Below are positions 1 to 8,057 of a stretch of DNA of 64,000 nt, in pieces. The DNA lies in NCBI RefSeq assembly GCF_003850045.1, contig NZ_RQJX01000008.1:1-64000 (forward strand), written 5' to 3'. The notes below the pieces were generated by a model. That model was not told the origin of the DNA. It worked only from the letters and a program-made list of their open reading frames with translations, and did not search any database. The stretch is from Aeromicrobium camelliae (lineage in GTDB: Bacteria; Actinomycetota; Actinomycetes; Propionibacteriales; Nocardioidaceae). The position numbers and the translations under genes are program-made. Numbering within the stretch: position 1 is the first letter of the stretch; every line of letters starts with the position of its first letter.

Positions 1-1
1 C

Positions 2-268
2 AGCTACCGCGGATACTCACCACCGGACCACCTGAAAAACGCCATCCGCTACAGAGACGGCACCTGCAGATACCCCGGATGCGCCACCAAGGCCACCAAC
101 TGCGACCTCGACCACCGAGAACCCTGGCCCAACGGCCACACCTGCGCCGACAACCTCTGGGCACTCTGCAGGCACCACCACAAACTCAAAACCTTCGACC
201 ACGCCATCCCCATCGAGCACGAGGACGGCTGGGCCTGGGACGTCGGCGGCACCATCCTGACCGAATGA
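2..268 (+). CDS. HNH endonuclease, C-terminal part (DUF222/HNH type), 5' end outside window
   Basis: The reading frame is open from the left edge and ends in TGA at 266-268, so only about 88 C-terminal residues are present. They hold a full HNH nuclease core: a CRYPGC zinc-type knuckle, then CDLDH, then an N-rich stretch (NGHTCADN) and a CRHHHKLK end. This is the layout of the HNH domain that follows DUF222 in many actinobacterial proteins. Such proteins are abundant, multi-copy and of unclear role, often proposed to be linked to mobile DNA. The missing N-terminus prevents a check of the DUF222 part. The domain call is firm and the DUF222 assignment is inferred. Confidence 0.8.
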   Translation, partial: SYRGYSPPDHLKNAIRYRDGTCRYPGCATKATNCDLDHREPWPNGHTCADNLWALCRHHHKLKTFDHAIPIEHEDGWAWDVGGTILTE

Positions 269-513
269 CGCGTCAGCGGTACGCCGGGGAAGCGCCGATC
301 CGAGCATGCCCGAGCGCATCGGGGCTCGTGACGCGCGCACGGCGATACGTTCTCGTCGCGGGCGCCAGAAGTGGGTCGGCTCGGATCGGCAGACCCGGCG
401 TTTCGTTCAGATCGCTCAGCGGGTCGTGTTCGTACGAAGCGGACTGCACATGACTGCATTCTGAAAACGGTCCACCTTCATGTTCTAGTCTACACGTTCA
501 GACCGTCTGAGGG

Positions 514-1383
514 TTACGGCCGTGCGCCGCGCATGGTGATGCAGCGCTCCGCTGCCGCGGAACCGCTGGCGAGCGCGGCCTTGGGGTCGCGGGTCCGGAG
601 CCATTCGCTGAGGAAGCCCGCGGTGAAGGCGTCTCCGGCGCCCGTCGTGTCGAGCACCGCCACGCGCGGAGCGGTGACCTGGGCTCGCACGTCTCCCCCG
701 ACGTACGCCGCGCCCATCGCCCCGAGCGTCACGACCACGTGCGGATACGCCTCAGCCAGCCGGTCGAAGTCGACGAAGGGGCCGGTGGCGCCGGCGAGCA
801 GGCGCGCCTCCTCCATGTTCGGCACGACGAGATCGGCACCTGCGGTCCACGCGAGGAAGTCCTCCACCCCGCACTGACGCAGAAACCCCGTCGAGCTCGG
901 GTCGACGCTGATGCCGACGCCCCGTGCGCGCGCCGCCCGGACGAGGTGCTGAGCCACCGGCAGAGTGTCGGGGTCGAAGAACGTGTAGCCGGTGAGATGC
1001 AGCCAGTCGACGCCGTCCCAGATGCTCTCGTCGAGATCGTCGATGGTGAGCGCACTGTTCGCGGCGCGGTCGACGAACATCGTCCGGTCCGCGTCATCGT
1101 CGAGGGTCAGGACGATGGTCGCCGTCGGGAGCACCGGGTCGGCGACTAGTTGGGCGTCGACGCCGACATTGGCGAGCGCGTCGCCGTGGCGCCCCACGCC
1201 GTCGGCTCCCACCTTCCCGACGAAGCGTGTGGGTGCCCCGAGGTGTCCGAGCCACGCGGCCGTGTTCGCGGCCGACCCGCCCGGCGTCATGCGCACCTCG
1301 GCACGCGTGTCGCTGCGGGGGTTGATCGGCTCGAGTGGCCGCACGCCGATGTCGTCGACGACGTCTCCCACGACGAGGATCAT
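514..1383 (-). CDS. psuK: PfkB-family carbohydrate kinase, probable pseudouridine kinase
   Basis: This 289-residue protein is a ribokinase/PfkB-family kinase. The N-terminus carries the substrate-binding GGSAANTA motif (about residue 35) and the C-terminal part has DTTGAGDAF, with the catalytic Asp and anion hole near residue 245. Family members phosphorylate sugars or nucleosides with ATP. Its start overlaps the stop of the upstream pseudouridine-5'-phosphate glycosidase gene by 4 bp (ATGA), so the two are translationally coupled. That partnership is the reason for choosing pseudouridine as the likely substrate: PsuK makes pseudouridine 5'-phosphate, which PsuG cleaves to uracil and ribose 5-phosphate. 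Sequence alone cannot exclude another nucleoside or sugar. Confidence 0.82.
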   Translation of the reverse strand: MILVVGDVVDDIGVRPLEPINPRSDTRAEVRMTPGGSAANTAAWLGHLGAPTRFVGKVGADGVGRHGDALANVGVDAQLVADPVLPTATIVLTLDDDADRTMFVDRAANSALTIDDLDESIWDGVDWLHLTGYTFFDPDTLPVAQHLVRAARARGVGISVDPSSTGFLRQCGVEDFLAWTAGADLVVPNMEEARLLAGATGPFVDFDRLAEAYPHVVVTLGAMGAAYVGGDVRAQVTAPRVAVLDTTGAGDAFTAGFLSEWLRTRDPKAALASGSAAAERCITMRGARP

Positions 1384-2282
1384 CGCGCCGCCCAGGCCGT
1401 CGCGATCTCGGCCGCCACGCGGATGTTGTTGCGCGCGATGTCGAGGTTCACGCGCAAGCTCTCACCGCCGGTGATGTCCACGATCGTCTGCAGCAGGAAC
1501 GGCGTGACGTCCTTGCCGCTCAACCCCTCGTCGTCGGCCCGGCGGAGCGCCTCGGCGAGCGCGTCGTCATGAATCTGCGGATCGAGTTGCTGGTCGACCG
1601 GGAGCGGGTTGGCGACGAGAATGCCGCTGCGCTGCTCCAGGGCGTCACGAGCGGCCATCACCGCTGCGACGGCGGCGGCATCGGGCACGTTCCAGTCGAG
1701 CGCGTGACCGGAGCTGGAGAGCCAGAAGCTCGGGAACTCCTCGGTCCGGTAGCCGAGGACCGGCACACTCAACGTCTCGAGCCGTTCTAGCGTCGCGGGG
1801 ATGTCGAGGATGGACTTCACGCCGGCCGACACGACGGTGATCGGTACGTGCGCGAGGACCGTCAGGTCCGCCGACTCGTCGAAACTCTCCGCAGCACCAC
1901 GGTGCACGCCCCCGAGACCGCCGGTGGCGAACACGCGGATGCCGGCACGGTCGGCGATGAACGAGGTCGCCGCCACCGTCGTCGCGCCGCTCACGCCGCG
2001 CGCCGTGACGATCGGCAGGTCCCGGACGCTGAGCTTGACGATGTCCTCCGTCGCGATGCGCTCGAGCTCGGCGGGCGTGAGACCGGCCTTCAGCCGGCCG
2101 TCGAGCACGGCGACCGTCGCCGGAACCACCCCCACGTCGCGGAGGATCTGCTCGAACTCCTGGGCGGCGGCGAGATTGTCCGGCCGCGGGAGTCCGTGCG
2201 AGATGATCGTCGATTCCAGGGCAACGACCGGACGGCCCTCAGCGAGGGCGCCGGCGACTTCAGCAGAGCACTCGACCTTCAC
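1380..2282 (-). CDS. psuG: Pseudouridine-5'-phosphate glycosidase
   Basis: This 300-residue protein has the length and motifs of PsuG (indigoidine synthase A-like family). VALESTIISHGLP lies near residue 20, a GGLGGVHRGA loop is in the middle, and SAGVKSILDIPATLE with GYRTEEFPSFW follow. The enzyme reversibly cleaves pseudouridine 5'-phosphate into uracil and ribose 5-phosphate in the cytoplasm during RNA nucleoside salvage. The start is GTG at 2282; no in-frame ATG lies close by, and 19 residues precede the VALEST motif, as expected. The start codon sits inside a 14-bp perfect inverted repeat (see 2272-2312), which is odd. It is the first gene of a psuG-psuK pair. Confidence 0.92.
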   Translation of the reverse strand: MKVECSAEVAGALAEGRPVVALESTIISHGLPRPDNLAAAQEFEQILRDVGVVPATVAVLDGRLKAGLTPAELERIATEDIVKLSVRDLPIVTARGVSGATTVAATSFIADRAGIRVFATGGLGGVHRGAAESFDESADLTVLAHVPITVVSAGVKSILDIPATLERLETLSVPVLGYRTEEFPSFWLSSSGHALDWNVPDAAAVAAVMAARDALEQRSGILVANPLPVDQQLDPQIHDDALAEALRRADDEGLSGKDVTPFLLQTIVDITGGESLRVNLDIARNNIRVAAEIATAWAAR

Positions 2283-2312
2283 GCCCCGAGGCTATCGAGG
2301 CGTGAAGGTCGA
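2272..2312 (-). promoter_or_regulatory. Inverted repeat covering the psuG start codon
   Basis: Two 14-bp arms are perfectly complementary: TCGACCTTCACGCC at 2272-2285 and GGCGTGAAGGTCGA at 2299-2312, with 13 bases between. On the minus-strand RNA the second arm contains the GTG start codon of psuG (2282-2280) and the bases just upstream. It could hide the start codon, act as a weak terminator for the ABC permease gene ending at 2322, or be a protein binding site. No U-tract follows, which argues against a standard terminator. Confidence 0.5.
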
Positions 2313-2321
2313 TCGGGGTAG

Positions 2322-3125
2322 TCAGGCGTCGCGGCGTCGAAGCATCACGCCGGCGAGCGCCACCACGACGGCCACCTCGGCGAGGAAGACCGCGAAGCCG
2401 ACCCACGGGTCCAGCAGGTTCGGGTTGAACATGACCGGTGCGGCGATCGAACCACCGGTGTTGCTGGGCAGGAGCTTGTTGATCCACTGACCCGTCTCAC
2501 CGGGTACGAGCATGACCATGGTCGGCAGGACGAACAAGGCGGTGAGCAGGATGGTCACGGCACCGGCGGTGTGGCGGACGAGGAACCCGACCGCGACGGC
2601 CAGCACTCCGAGACCGGCCAGGTACAGGCCGCTGCCGAACATCGAGCGCAGGACGTCCCCCTCGAGGCCCACACCGATGCCCTCGGCCTCCAGGAACGCA
2701 TTGCCCCCGACGTACCCGAGCAGCGCGGTCGCGGTCCCGACCACGAAGAGCACGGCGGCGAGTAGCACCGCTTTCGCCGTGAAGACCCGGGCTCGCGACG
2801 GCACTGCCGCGAACGAGCTGCGGATCATCCCCGATCCGTACTCCGCCGTGACGGTGAGGACACCGAGCACGACCGCGGCAGCGGGCGCGAGCATCATGCC
2901 GAACGTGATGAACGACCCTGGAGACTCGTCGGCCTCCGGGCTCGCCAACCACTCGGCGTTGAGCGCGCAGATGAGGGTGGTCAGGCCGGCGCCGACGACG
3001 ACGAGCGCCATCAGCGTCCACCAGGTCGAGCGGACGGTGCGGAGCTTGACCCACTCGGCGTGCAGGATCGATCCGAATCCGGGTCGCGCAGTGATCAGAC
3101 CGCGGGGCGGGGCGAGCGTGCTCAT
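2322..3125 (-). CDS. ABC-2 type transporter permease
   Basis: This 267-residue integral membrane protein begins with a short cytoplasmic stretch (ILHAEWVKLRTVRSTWW) that is typical of ABC-2/DUF-type permeases paired with single ATPases. About six hydrophobic segments follow. The start ATG at 3125 overlaps the stop of the ATPase gene by 4 bp (ATGA), so the pair forms one exporter. The C-terminus ends in a basic tail (MLRRRDA). The substrate is unknown; relatives are often annotated as antibiotic or bacitracin-type resistance exporters, but nothing here proves that. A longer upstream start is open but would lie inside the ATPase gene. Confidence 0.82.
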   Translation of the reverse strand: MSTLAPPRGLITARPGFGSILHAEWVKLRTVRSTWWTLMALVVVGAGLTTLICALNAEWLASPEADESPGSFITFGMMLAPAAAVVLGVLTVTAEYGSGMIRSSFAAVPSRARVFTAKAVLLAAVLFVVGTATALLGYVGGNAFLEAEGIGVGLEGDVLRSMFGSGLYLAGLGVLAVAVGFLVRHTAGAVTILLTALFVLPTMVMLVPGETGQWINKLLPSNTGGSIAAPVMFNPNLLDPWVGFAVFLAEVAVVVALAGVMLRRRDA

Positions 3126-4036
3126 GCCGCGACTCCTTCCGTGGAGTGATACTCGACGGCCTCGGCCGTCAAGGTCATGAAGGCGTCCTCGAGCGACGAC
3201 CGCACGAGGGTCAGTTCGTGGAGAAGCAGGCCGTGGGAGCACACCAGCTCTCCCACCGCGGCGGCGTCGGCTCCGATGACGCGCACCTCGTCGTCCAGCT
3301 CGGTGACGGCGAAGCCCCGGCCGCTGAGCAGTGCCGCGACCTCGCGGGACTGCGGCGAGCGCAGCCGGACGTGGCTGGCGGCGTGGTGCGCCATGAAGTC
3401 GGTCATCGAGGTGTCGGCGAGGATCGTGCCGCGGCCGATGACGATGAGGTGATCGGCCATGAGCGCCATCTCGGACATCAGATGGCTCGAGACGAAGACG
3501 GTCCGCCCTTCGGCCGCGAGTTGTCGCGCGAGTTCACGCACCCACCGGATGCCTTCGGGGTCGAGCCCGTTGACCGGTTCGTCGAGCACGACCGTCCCCG
3601 GGTCGCCGAGCAGCGCCGCGGCGATGCCGAGCCGCTGCCCCATGCCGAGCGAGTACGCGCCGACCCGCCGGCCGGCGACTTTCTCGAGGCCGACGAGGCC
3701 GATGACCTCGTCGACTCGCCGCTGCGGGATGCGGTTGCTGACCGCGAGCCAGCGCAGGTGGTCCCGCGCGGTACGGCCGGGATGGACGGCGTCGGCATCG
3801 AGGAGGGCGCCGATCTCCCGCAACGGCGCGCCGGTGTCGGCGTACGCGTGGCCGTTGACGGTGACCGACCCCGAGGTGGGGGCGTCGAGGCCGAGGATCA
3901 TCCGCATCGTGGTGGACTTGCCCGCGCCGTTGGGGCCGAGGAAGCCCGTCACGCGGCCGGGCTCGACGGTGAAGTCGACCGCATCGACCGCGGTAGTCGC
4001 GCCGTAGCGCTTCGTGAGGTGGCGTGCCTGGATCAT
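3122..4036 (-). CDS. ABC transporter ATP-binding protein (ABC-2 exporter)
   Basis: This is a 304-residue ATPase of the DrrA/NodI/CcmA type. Walker A is GPNGAGKST near residue 37, the signature is the variant YSLGMGQR, and Walker B is VVLDEPVNGLD. The C-terminal 80 residues form the usual accessory domain. The start MIQARHLTKRYG at 4036 was chosen because the family begins right at this strand; a GAGG sequence lies about 10 bases upstream. It energises the permease encoded directly downstream with a 4-bp overlap. The exported substrate is unknown. Confidence 0.88.
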   Translation of the reverse strand: MIQARHLTKRYGATTAVDAVDFTVEPGRVTGFLGPNGAGKSTTMRMILGLDAPTSGSVTVNGHAYADTGAPLREIGALLDADAVHPGRTARDHLRWLAVSNRIPQRRVDEVIGLVGLEKVAGRRVGAYSLGMGQRLGIAAALLGDPGTVVLDEPVNGLDPEGIRWVRELARQLAAEGRTVFVSSHLMSEMALMADHLIVIGRGTILADTSMTDFMAHHAASHVRLRSPQSREVAALLSGRGFAVTELDDEVRVIGADAAAVGELVCSHGLLLHELTLVRSSLEDAFMTLTAEAVEYHSTEGVAA

Positions 4037-4132
4037 GCGTCCAGCCTCGCGGCGCTGCACCGTGCGCCACATCGGGGAACGACCCCGAAACACCCCTCGA
4101 CCCGCCCCTGAGGCCGGATCGGGGTCCTCAGG

Positions 4133-4711
4133 TCAGGAGATCTCGGCGCGGTAGAAGTTCGCGTGCGAGCGCGAGGGCGTCGGTCCACGCTGGCCCTGGT
4201 AGCGCGAGCCGTACTTCGCGGAACCGTACGGATGCTCGGCCGGCGAGGAGAGCTGGAAGAAGCACAGCTGACCGATCTTCATGCCCGGATAGAGCTTGAT
4301 CGGCAGCGTCGCGACGTTGGCCAGCTCGAGCGTGATGTGGCCTCCGAAGCCCGGGTCGATGAAGCCGGCCGTGCTGTGCGTCAGCAGACCGAGCCGCCCG
4401 AGCGAGCTCTTGCCTTCGAGGCGCGCGGCGATGTCGTCGGGGAGCGTCACGTACTCGTACGTCGAGCCGAGGACGAACTCGCCCGGGTGGAGCACGAAGG
4501 CGTCGTCGCCCTCGACCTCGACCTGCCGGGTGAGGTCCGACTGATCGGCCGCGGGGTCGATGTGCGGGTACTTGTGGTTGTCGAAGACCCGGAACAGCCG
4601 GTCGAGCCGCACGTCGATGCTCGACGGCTGGATCATCGACGGCTCGAGCGGATCGAGCGACACGCGTCCGGCGTCGATCTGGGCGAGGATGTCGCGGTCC
4701 GAGAGCAGCAC
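4133..4711 (-). CDS. dcd: dCTP deaminase, probably the dUMP-forming bifunctional type
   Basis: The 192-residue length and sequence are those of Dcd. Key motifs are [12 protein letters not shown] near the N-terminus, the substrate loop [10 protein letters not shown], and [19 protein letters not shown] with catalytic Glu129. The [12 protein letters not shown] segment resembles the mycobacterial dCTP deaminase/dUTPase, which converts dCTP directly to dUMP for dTMP synthesis and keeps dUTP low. The bifunctional call rests on this likeness. The gene stands alone on the minus strand between the ABC pair and the TauE gene. Confidence 0.93.
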   Translation of the reverse strand: MLLSDRDILAQIDAGRVSLDPLEPSMIQPSSIDVRLDRLFRVFDNHKYPHIDPAADQSDLTRQVEVEGDDAFVLHPGEFVLGSTYEYVTLPDDIAARLEGKSSLGRLGLLTHSTAGFIDPGFGGHITLELANVATLPIKLYPGMKIGQLCFFQLSSPAEHPYGSAKYGSRYQGQRGPTPSRSHANFYRAEIS

Positions 4712-4760
4712 GTGGACAACCTAACGCATCGCGCTGGGCGCTGGTGGCCCTCGGCGCCTG

Positions 4761-5510
4761 CTACGACAGACCGCGGAGGCCGTCGACGACGGTGGCGACG
4801 GCACCGAGGAAGGCGAGCACGATCACGAACGCCCGTGCCTGGTCGTCGCGGATGTAGCGCTGGAGCCAGTCCCCGGCGAACACGCCAGCGACGATGAGGG
4901 CGATGACGAGCAGCCACAGCAGTACGCCGAGGTCGGGCGCCGATGTGGGGCTGGTGACGGCCTTGGTCGTGAGTGTGACGACCGACGTGGCGATGAACAA
5001 CGGCTGCAAGGTGGCGACGAATTGCGGCTGAGGGACCCGCGCCAGTAGTGCGTAGGCGGTGAAGGCCGGCCCCGCGGCACCGGCGATCGCGTTCGAGGCC
5101 CCGCCGATGGCCCCTGCCACGGCCCCTGCCCCGACGCCACGCACCACGAGCCGTGTCCGCTGGAGCGCCCAGGAGATGCTCAAACCCACGAGCACCACGA
5201 TTCCCACGACCACCGAGACGGGTGCCGGAGGAAGTCCCAAAGCGAGCCAGGAGGCCGGGACCGTCGCGATCATCGCTGGGATCCCGAGGGCGGCGAACAG
5301 CCGCCAGTCCACGTCGCTCCAGACCCGCGCCATGACGAGCGCCGACGACACGAGCCCGCACGCGTTGATGACGATGACGCCCTCATGCGCGCCGAGCAGC
5401 AGCACCAGGAAGGGCGAGGCCAGCAGCGCGAAACCGAGCCCGGCGACGCGCTGAGCGACGGCTCCCACGAACACGGCGACCATGACGAGGACGACGGATT
5501 CGAGGGCCAC
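4761..5510 (-). CDS. TauE/SafE family sulfite/organosulfonate exporter-like membrane protein
   Basis: This 249-residue hydrophobic protein has about eight transmembrane segments and the two-half layout of the TauE/SafE family. The N-terminal half contains VGAVAQRVAGLGFALLASP and the second half starts at VRGVGAGAVAGAIGGASNAIAG, both typical family loops. Members move sulfite, sulfoacetate or other small anions across the inner membrane. The start is GTG at 5510. It is monocistronic, with the cold shock gene divergent on the other side, so the context gives no hint of substrate. Confidence 0.8.
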   Translation of the reverse strand: MALESVVLVMVAVFVGAVAQRVAGLGFALLASPFLVLLLGAHEGVIVINACGLVSSALVMARVWSDVDWRLFAALGIPAMIATVPASWLALGLPPAPVSVVVGIVVLVGLSISWALQRTRLVVRGVGAGAVAGAIGGASNAIAGAAGPAFTAYALLARVPQPQFVATLQPLFIATSVVTLTTKAVTSPTSAPDLGVLLWLLVIALIVAGVFAGDWLQRYIRDDQARAFVIVLAFLGAVATVVDGLRGLS

Positions 5511-5567
5511 CCGTGCACCCTAGCCGCGCCGGGCGGCCCGCACTGAGGGGGCGTGTGGGAGGGGTCT

Positions 5568-5720
5568 GCTAGTGTGGAACCCGTTGTAGACGTTTGTTGT
5601 GCCAGTGATTCACCGGACTTCATTCCGCAAGGATGGTCCTCAGTAACTCCCCGGTTGATGTGCGTCGCGACTCAGAGTCGCCCGCGATAAGCGCGAGCGC
5701 ACTACCGTAAGGAGATCAAC
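5568..5720 (+). promoter_or_regulatory. csp promoter and long 5' untranslated leader
   Basis: An extended -10 element (TG-C-TAGTGT, hexamer at 5570-5575) would start RNA near 5582. That leaves an unusually long leader of about 140 bases before the cold shock start codon. The leader contains a small hairpin (GCGACT-cag-AGTCGC). A strong Shine-Dalgarno sequence, AAGGAG, lies at 5709-5714. Long structured leaders are a known feature of cold shock mRNAs. The promoter call is by eye and no good -35 element was seen. Confidence 0.45.
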
Positions 5721-5924
5721 ATGGCTACTGGAACCGTGAAGTGGTTCAACTCGGAAAAGGGCTTCGGCTTCATCGCGCCTGACGATGGCAGCGAGGACGT
5801 TTTCGCCCACTACAGCTCCATCAACGCGTCGGGCTACCGCTCGCTCGAGGAGAACCAGAAGGTCGAGTTCGACGTCGAGCAGGGCCAGAAGGGCCTCCAG
5901 GCGGCCAACATCCGCCCGCTCTGA
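5721..5924 (+). CDS. Cold shock protein (CspA family)
   Basis: This 67-residue single cold-shock domain protein is full length for the family. Both RNA-binding motifs are present: RNP1-like KGFGFIAP and RNP2-like VFAHYS, after the canonical N-terminus [10 protein letters not shown]. It binds single-stranded RNA and DNA and acts as an RNA chaperone. It has a strong ribosome binding site, a long leader and its own terminator, so it is monocistronic. Actinobacteria usually have several copies; which paralogue this is cannot be told. Confidence 0.97.
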   Translation: MATGTVKWFNSEKGFGFIAPDDGSEDVFAHYSSINASGYRSLEENQKVEFDVEQGQKGLQAANIRPL

Positions 5925-5945
5925 TTTCGAGCATCGCTTAACGCC

Positions 5946-5981
5946 AACAGCCGCTCGCCCCTCACGGGGCGGGCGGCTGTT
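5946..5981. terminator. Terminator hairpin between csp and the tctAB gene
   Basis: Arms 5946-5961 and 5966-5981 pair over 16 bp with a single G-U pair and a 4-base loop. It lies 22 bases after the csp stop codon and 17 bases from the stop of the convergent permease gene. It probably serves both directions. A short pyrimidine run follows on the plus strand. Confidence 0.85.
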
Positions 5982-5997
5982 CGCTTTCTCGGGGTGG

Positions 5998-8046
5998 TCA
6001 GCCCACGAAGATCCCTCCCGGCAGATGGATCGGCAGGAACACCGGGACCACCGCGATGATGCTGACCATCACCGCCGTGTAGATCGTCGCGGTGCGCGGC
6101 CGTGTTCCGGCGACGTACAGCAGGAACGCCGGCAGGAAGAACAGCAGCGCCGGCACGTAACCGAACAACGTCGCCAGGACGACGAACACCGTCATCCACG
6201 CGAAGGTGCGCGCCGAGTTGCGCACCATCGGCGTCACCACCGGCCAGCGCGTGACGGTGCTCGGCGTCTGGACGAGGGTCGTGCCGGACGTCGGCACGAT
6301 CGCCTCGTCGGCGTGGAACTCAGGATCGCGCTCGGGTCGCGGCGGCGCGAACGAGCCGCCCTTCCACTCGCGCGCCACCAGCAAGGCGGCGAGCGCGATG
6401 CCCACACCGGCGACGAGTTGCGGGACGAGCCGCCCCTCGTCCGAGAACGAGCCGGCCAGGAAGAACGCCACGACGAACACCGCGAGCAGCCCGACCGAGG
6501 TCGTCAGCGACCACACCGAGTCGGCGAGCGGACCGTCGGCCTCGGCGCTGGCGGCCGGCGGTGCGTCCTGCTCGGCCGGGACGTCCTTGCGGAACCGCCG
6601 CCGCAGCGCCAGCAGCGCCGGCACCGCGAGAATCGCGATGAACACGAGAACGTACGGGCGGGTCAGCCAGTCCGACGGCGCGTAGACGCGATCGGTGAGG
6701 AAGTAGTAGCGCTCGAGCGGGACGGCGAGCACGAAGCCGATGAGGAACGGTGCCCGCGGGAAACCGGTGCTCTTGAGCAACCACCCCAGCGCTCCGAGTA
6801 CGAGCATGATCCACAGGTCACCGACCTGCAGCGAGCCCTGGTAGGCGCCGAGCATCATGATCGCCAGCAGGCCGGGTCCGAGCACGGAGAACGAGACGGT
6901 CGTGATCCGGGCGAGTCCCTTCGAACTGACGAAGCACAGAAGCGCACCCACGACACTCGCGATCGCGAACGACCAGATGATGAGGTACATCAGGTCGAGG
7001 TGATCGGTGACGATCGACGGTCCCGCCTGAATTCCGTTCGTCAGCAGCATGCCGAGGAGCATGGCGGCCGGGACGCTGCCGGGAATGCCGAACATGAGGG
7101 TAGGGATGAGGTCGCCTGCCGCGATCGAGCTGTTGGCACTCTCCGGTCCCACGACGCCGCGCGGGTCGCCCTTGCCGAACTTCGACTTGTCCTTGGCGGT
7201 CGCAACGGCCTGGCCGTACGCCAGCCACGTTCCCGCCGTTGCTCCGATGCCCGGCAGGATGCCGGCCCAGATGCCGACCAGGGAACCGCGGATGACCTGG
7301 GTCCAATGCGACAACCACTCGCGGATGCCGGCCATCCATCCGCCGCTGAGCGACACGGGTGCCTCGTTCGACTTCTTCTGTCCGGCTCGCGAGGCGATCT
7401 CGGCGAGCCCGAACGCACCAAGCGCGACCGCCACGAGCGACAGCCCGTCGGCGAGCAGCATCGACCCGAAGGTGAAGCGGTACTCCGCCGTCGTGGGCGC
7501 CGTGCCGACCATGCCGAGCAGCAGACCGAGAGCCGCCGCGACAAGCCCCTTGACCGCGTTGCCGCGCGACAACACCGCAGCCATCGAGATCCCGAGCACC
7601 GTGAGCATGAACAGTTCGGGGCTTCCGAAGGAGAGCACGAGCGGCCGCACCAGCGGAATGGCGATCGTCAGACCGATCGCACCGATGACACCGCCGACCA
7701 TCGACGATAGGAAGGCGAGGCCCAAGGCGCGTTTGGCCTGTCCGGCCCTCGCCATCGGGTAGCCGTCCAGCAACGTCACGCTCGCGGACGCCGATCCCGG
7801 GGCGCCCAGCAGCACGGTCGCGACGGTGTCGGACGTGTGGACCACGGCCAGGGCACCGATGAGCATCGCGAGCGCGGCGGCCGGCTCCATGCCGAACGTC
7901 AACGGGAGGAGGATCGCCATCGCGGCGGTTCCACCGAGGCCGGGGATGAGCCCGATGATCAGCCCGGCCAGCACGCCGGCCATCAGCATGAGCAGCATCG
8001 ACGGGTCAGCGAGTGACCCGAGTGCTGAGAGTGCAGCTTCAGTCAT
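5998..8046 (-). CDS. Tripartite tricarboxylate transporter permease, TctA-TctB fusion
   Basis: This 682-residue protein joins two subunits that are normally separate. Residues 1 to about 490 are TctA: about a dozen membrane segments with the conserved GLIPGLGGTAAMAILLP loop near residue 32 and GAPGSASASVTLLDGYPMA. A charged linker with KDVPAEQDAPPAAS follows. The last 170 or so residues have four hydrophobic segments in the pattern of the small TctB subunit (DUF1468). TTT systems take up citrate-like acids using a periplasmic or extracellular TctC receptor, encoded 11 bases upstream. The fusion is seen in the sequence; the substrate is inferred from the neighbouring PrpF-family isomerase. Confidence 0.9.
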   Translation of the reverse strand: MTEAALSALGSLADPSMLLMLMAGVLAGLIIGLIPGLGGTAAMAILLPLTFGMEPAAALAMLIGALAVVHTSDTVATVLLGAPGSASASVTLLDGYPMARAGQAKRALGLAFLSSMVGGVIGAIGLTIAIPLVRPLVLSFGSPELFMLTVLGISMAAVLSRGNAVKGLVAAALGLLLGMVGTAPTTAEYRFTFGSMLLADGLSLVAVALGAFGLAEIASRAGQKKSNEAPVSLSGGWMAGIREWLSHWTQVIRGSLVGIWAGILPGIGATAGTWLAYGQAVATAKDKSKFGKGDPRGVVGPESANSSIAAGDLIPTLMFGIPGSVPAAMLLGMLLTNGIQAGPSIVTDHLDLMYLIIWSFAIASVVGALLCFVSSKGLARITTVSFSVLGPGLLAIMMLGAYQGSLQVGDLWIMLVLGALGWLLKSTGFPRAPFLIGFVLAVPLERYYFLTDRVYAPSDWLTRPYVLVFIAILAVPALLALRRRFRKDVPAEQDAPPAASAEADGPLADSVWSLTTSVGLLAVFVVAFFLAGSFSDEGRLVPQLVAGVGIALAALLVAREWKGGSFAPPRPERDPEFHADEAIVPTSGTTLVQTPSTVTRWPVVTPMVRNSARTFAWMTVFVVLATLFGYVPALLFFLPAFLLYVAGTRPRTATIYTAVMVSIIAVVPVFLPIHLPGGIFVG

Positions 8047-8057
8047 GGGATCGTCCT

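Noticed and set aside
269-513. Possible gene between the HNH endonuclease and the kinase gene
   Set aside because: The frames here lack ribosome sites and recognisable sequence; I see only an unremarkable intergenic stretch.
5785-7710. Open frame of about 640 codons on the plus strand opposite the tctAB gene
   Set aside because: It is highly enriched in Arg, His and Glu, overlaps the cold shock gene in another frame, and is a shadow of the membrane protein gene.
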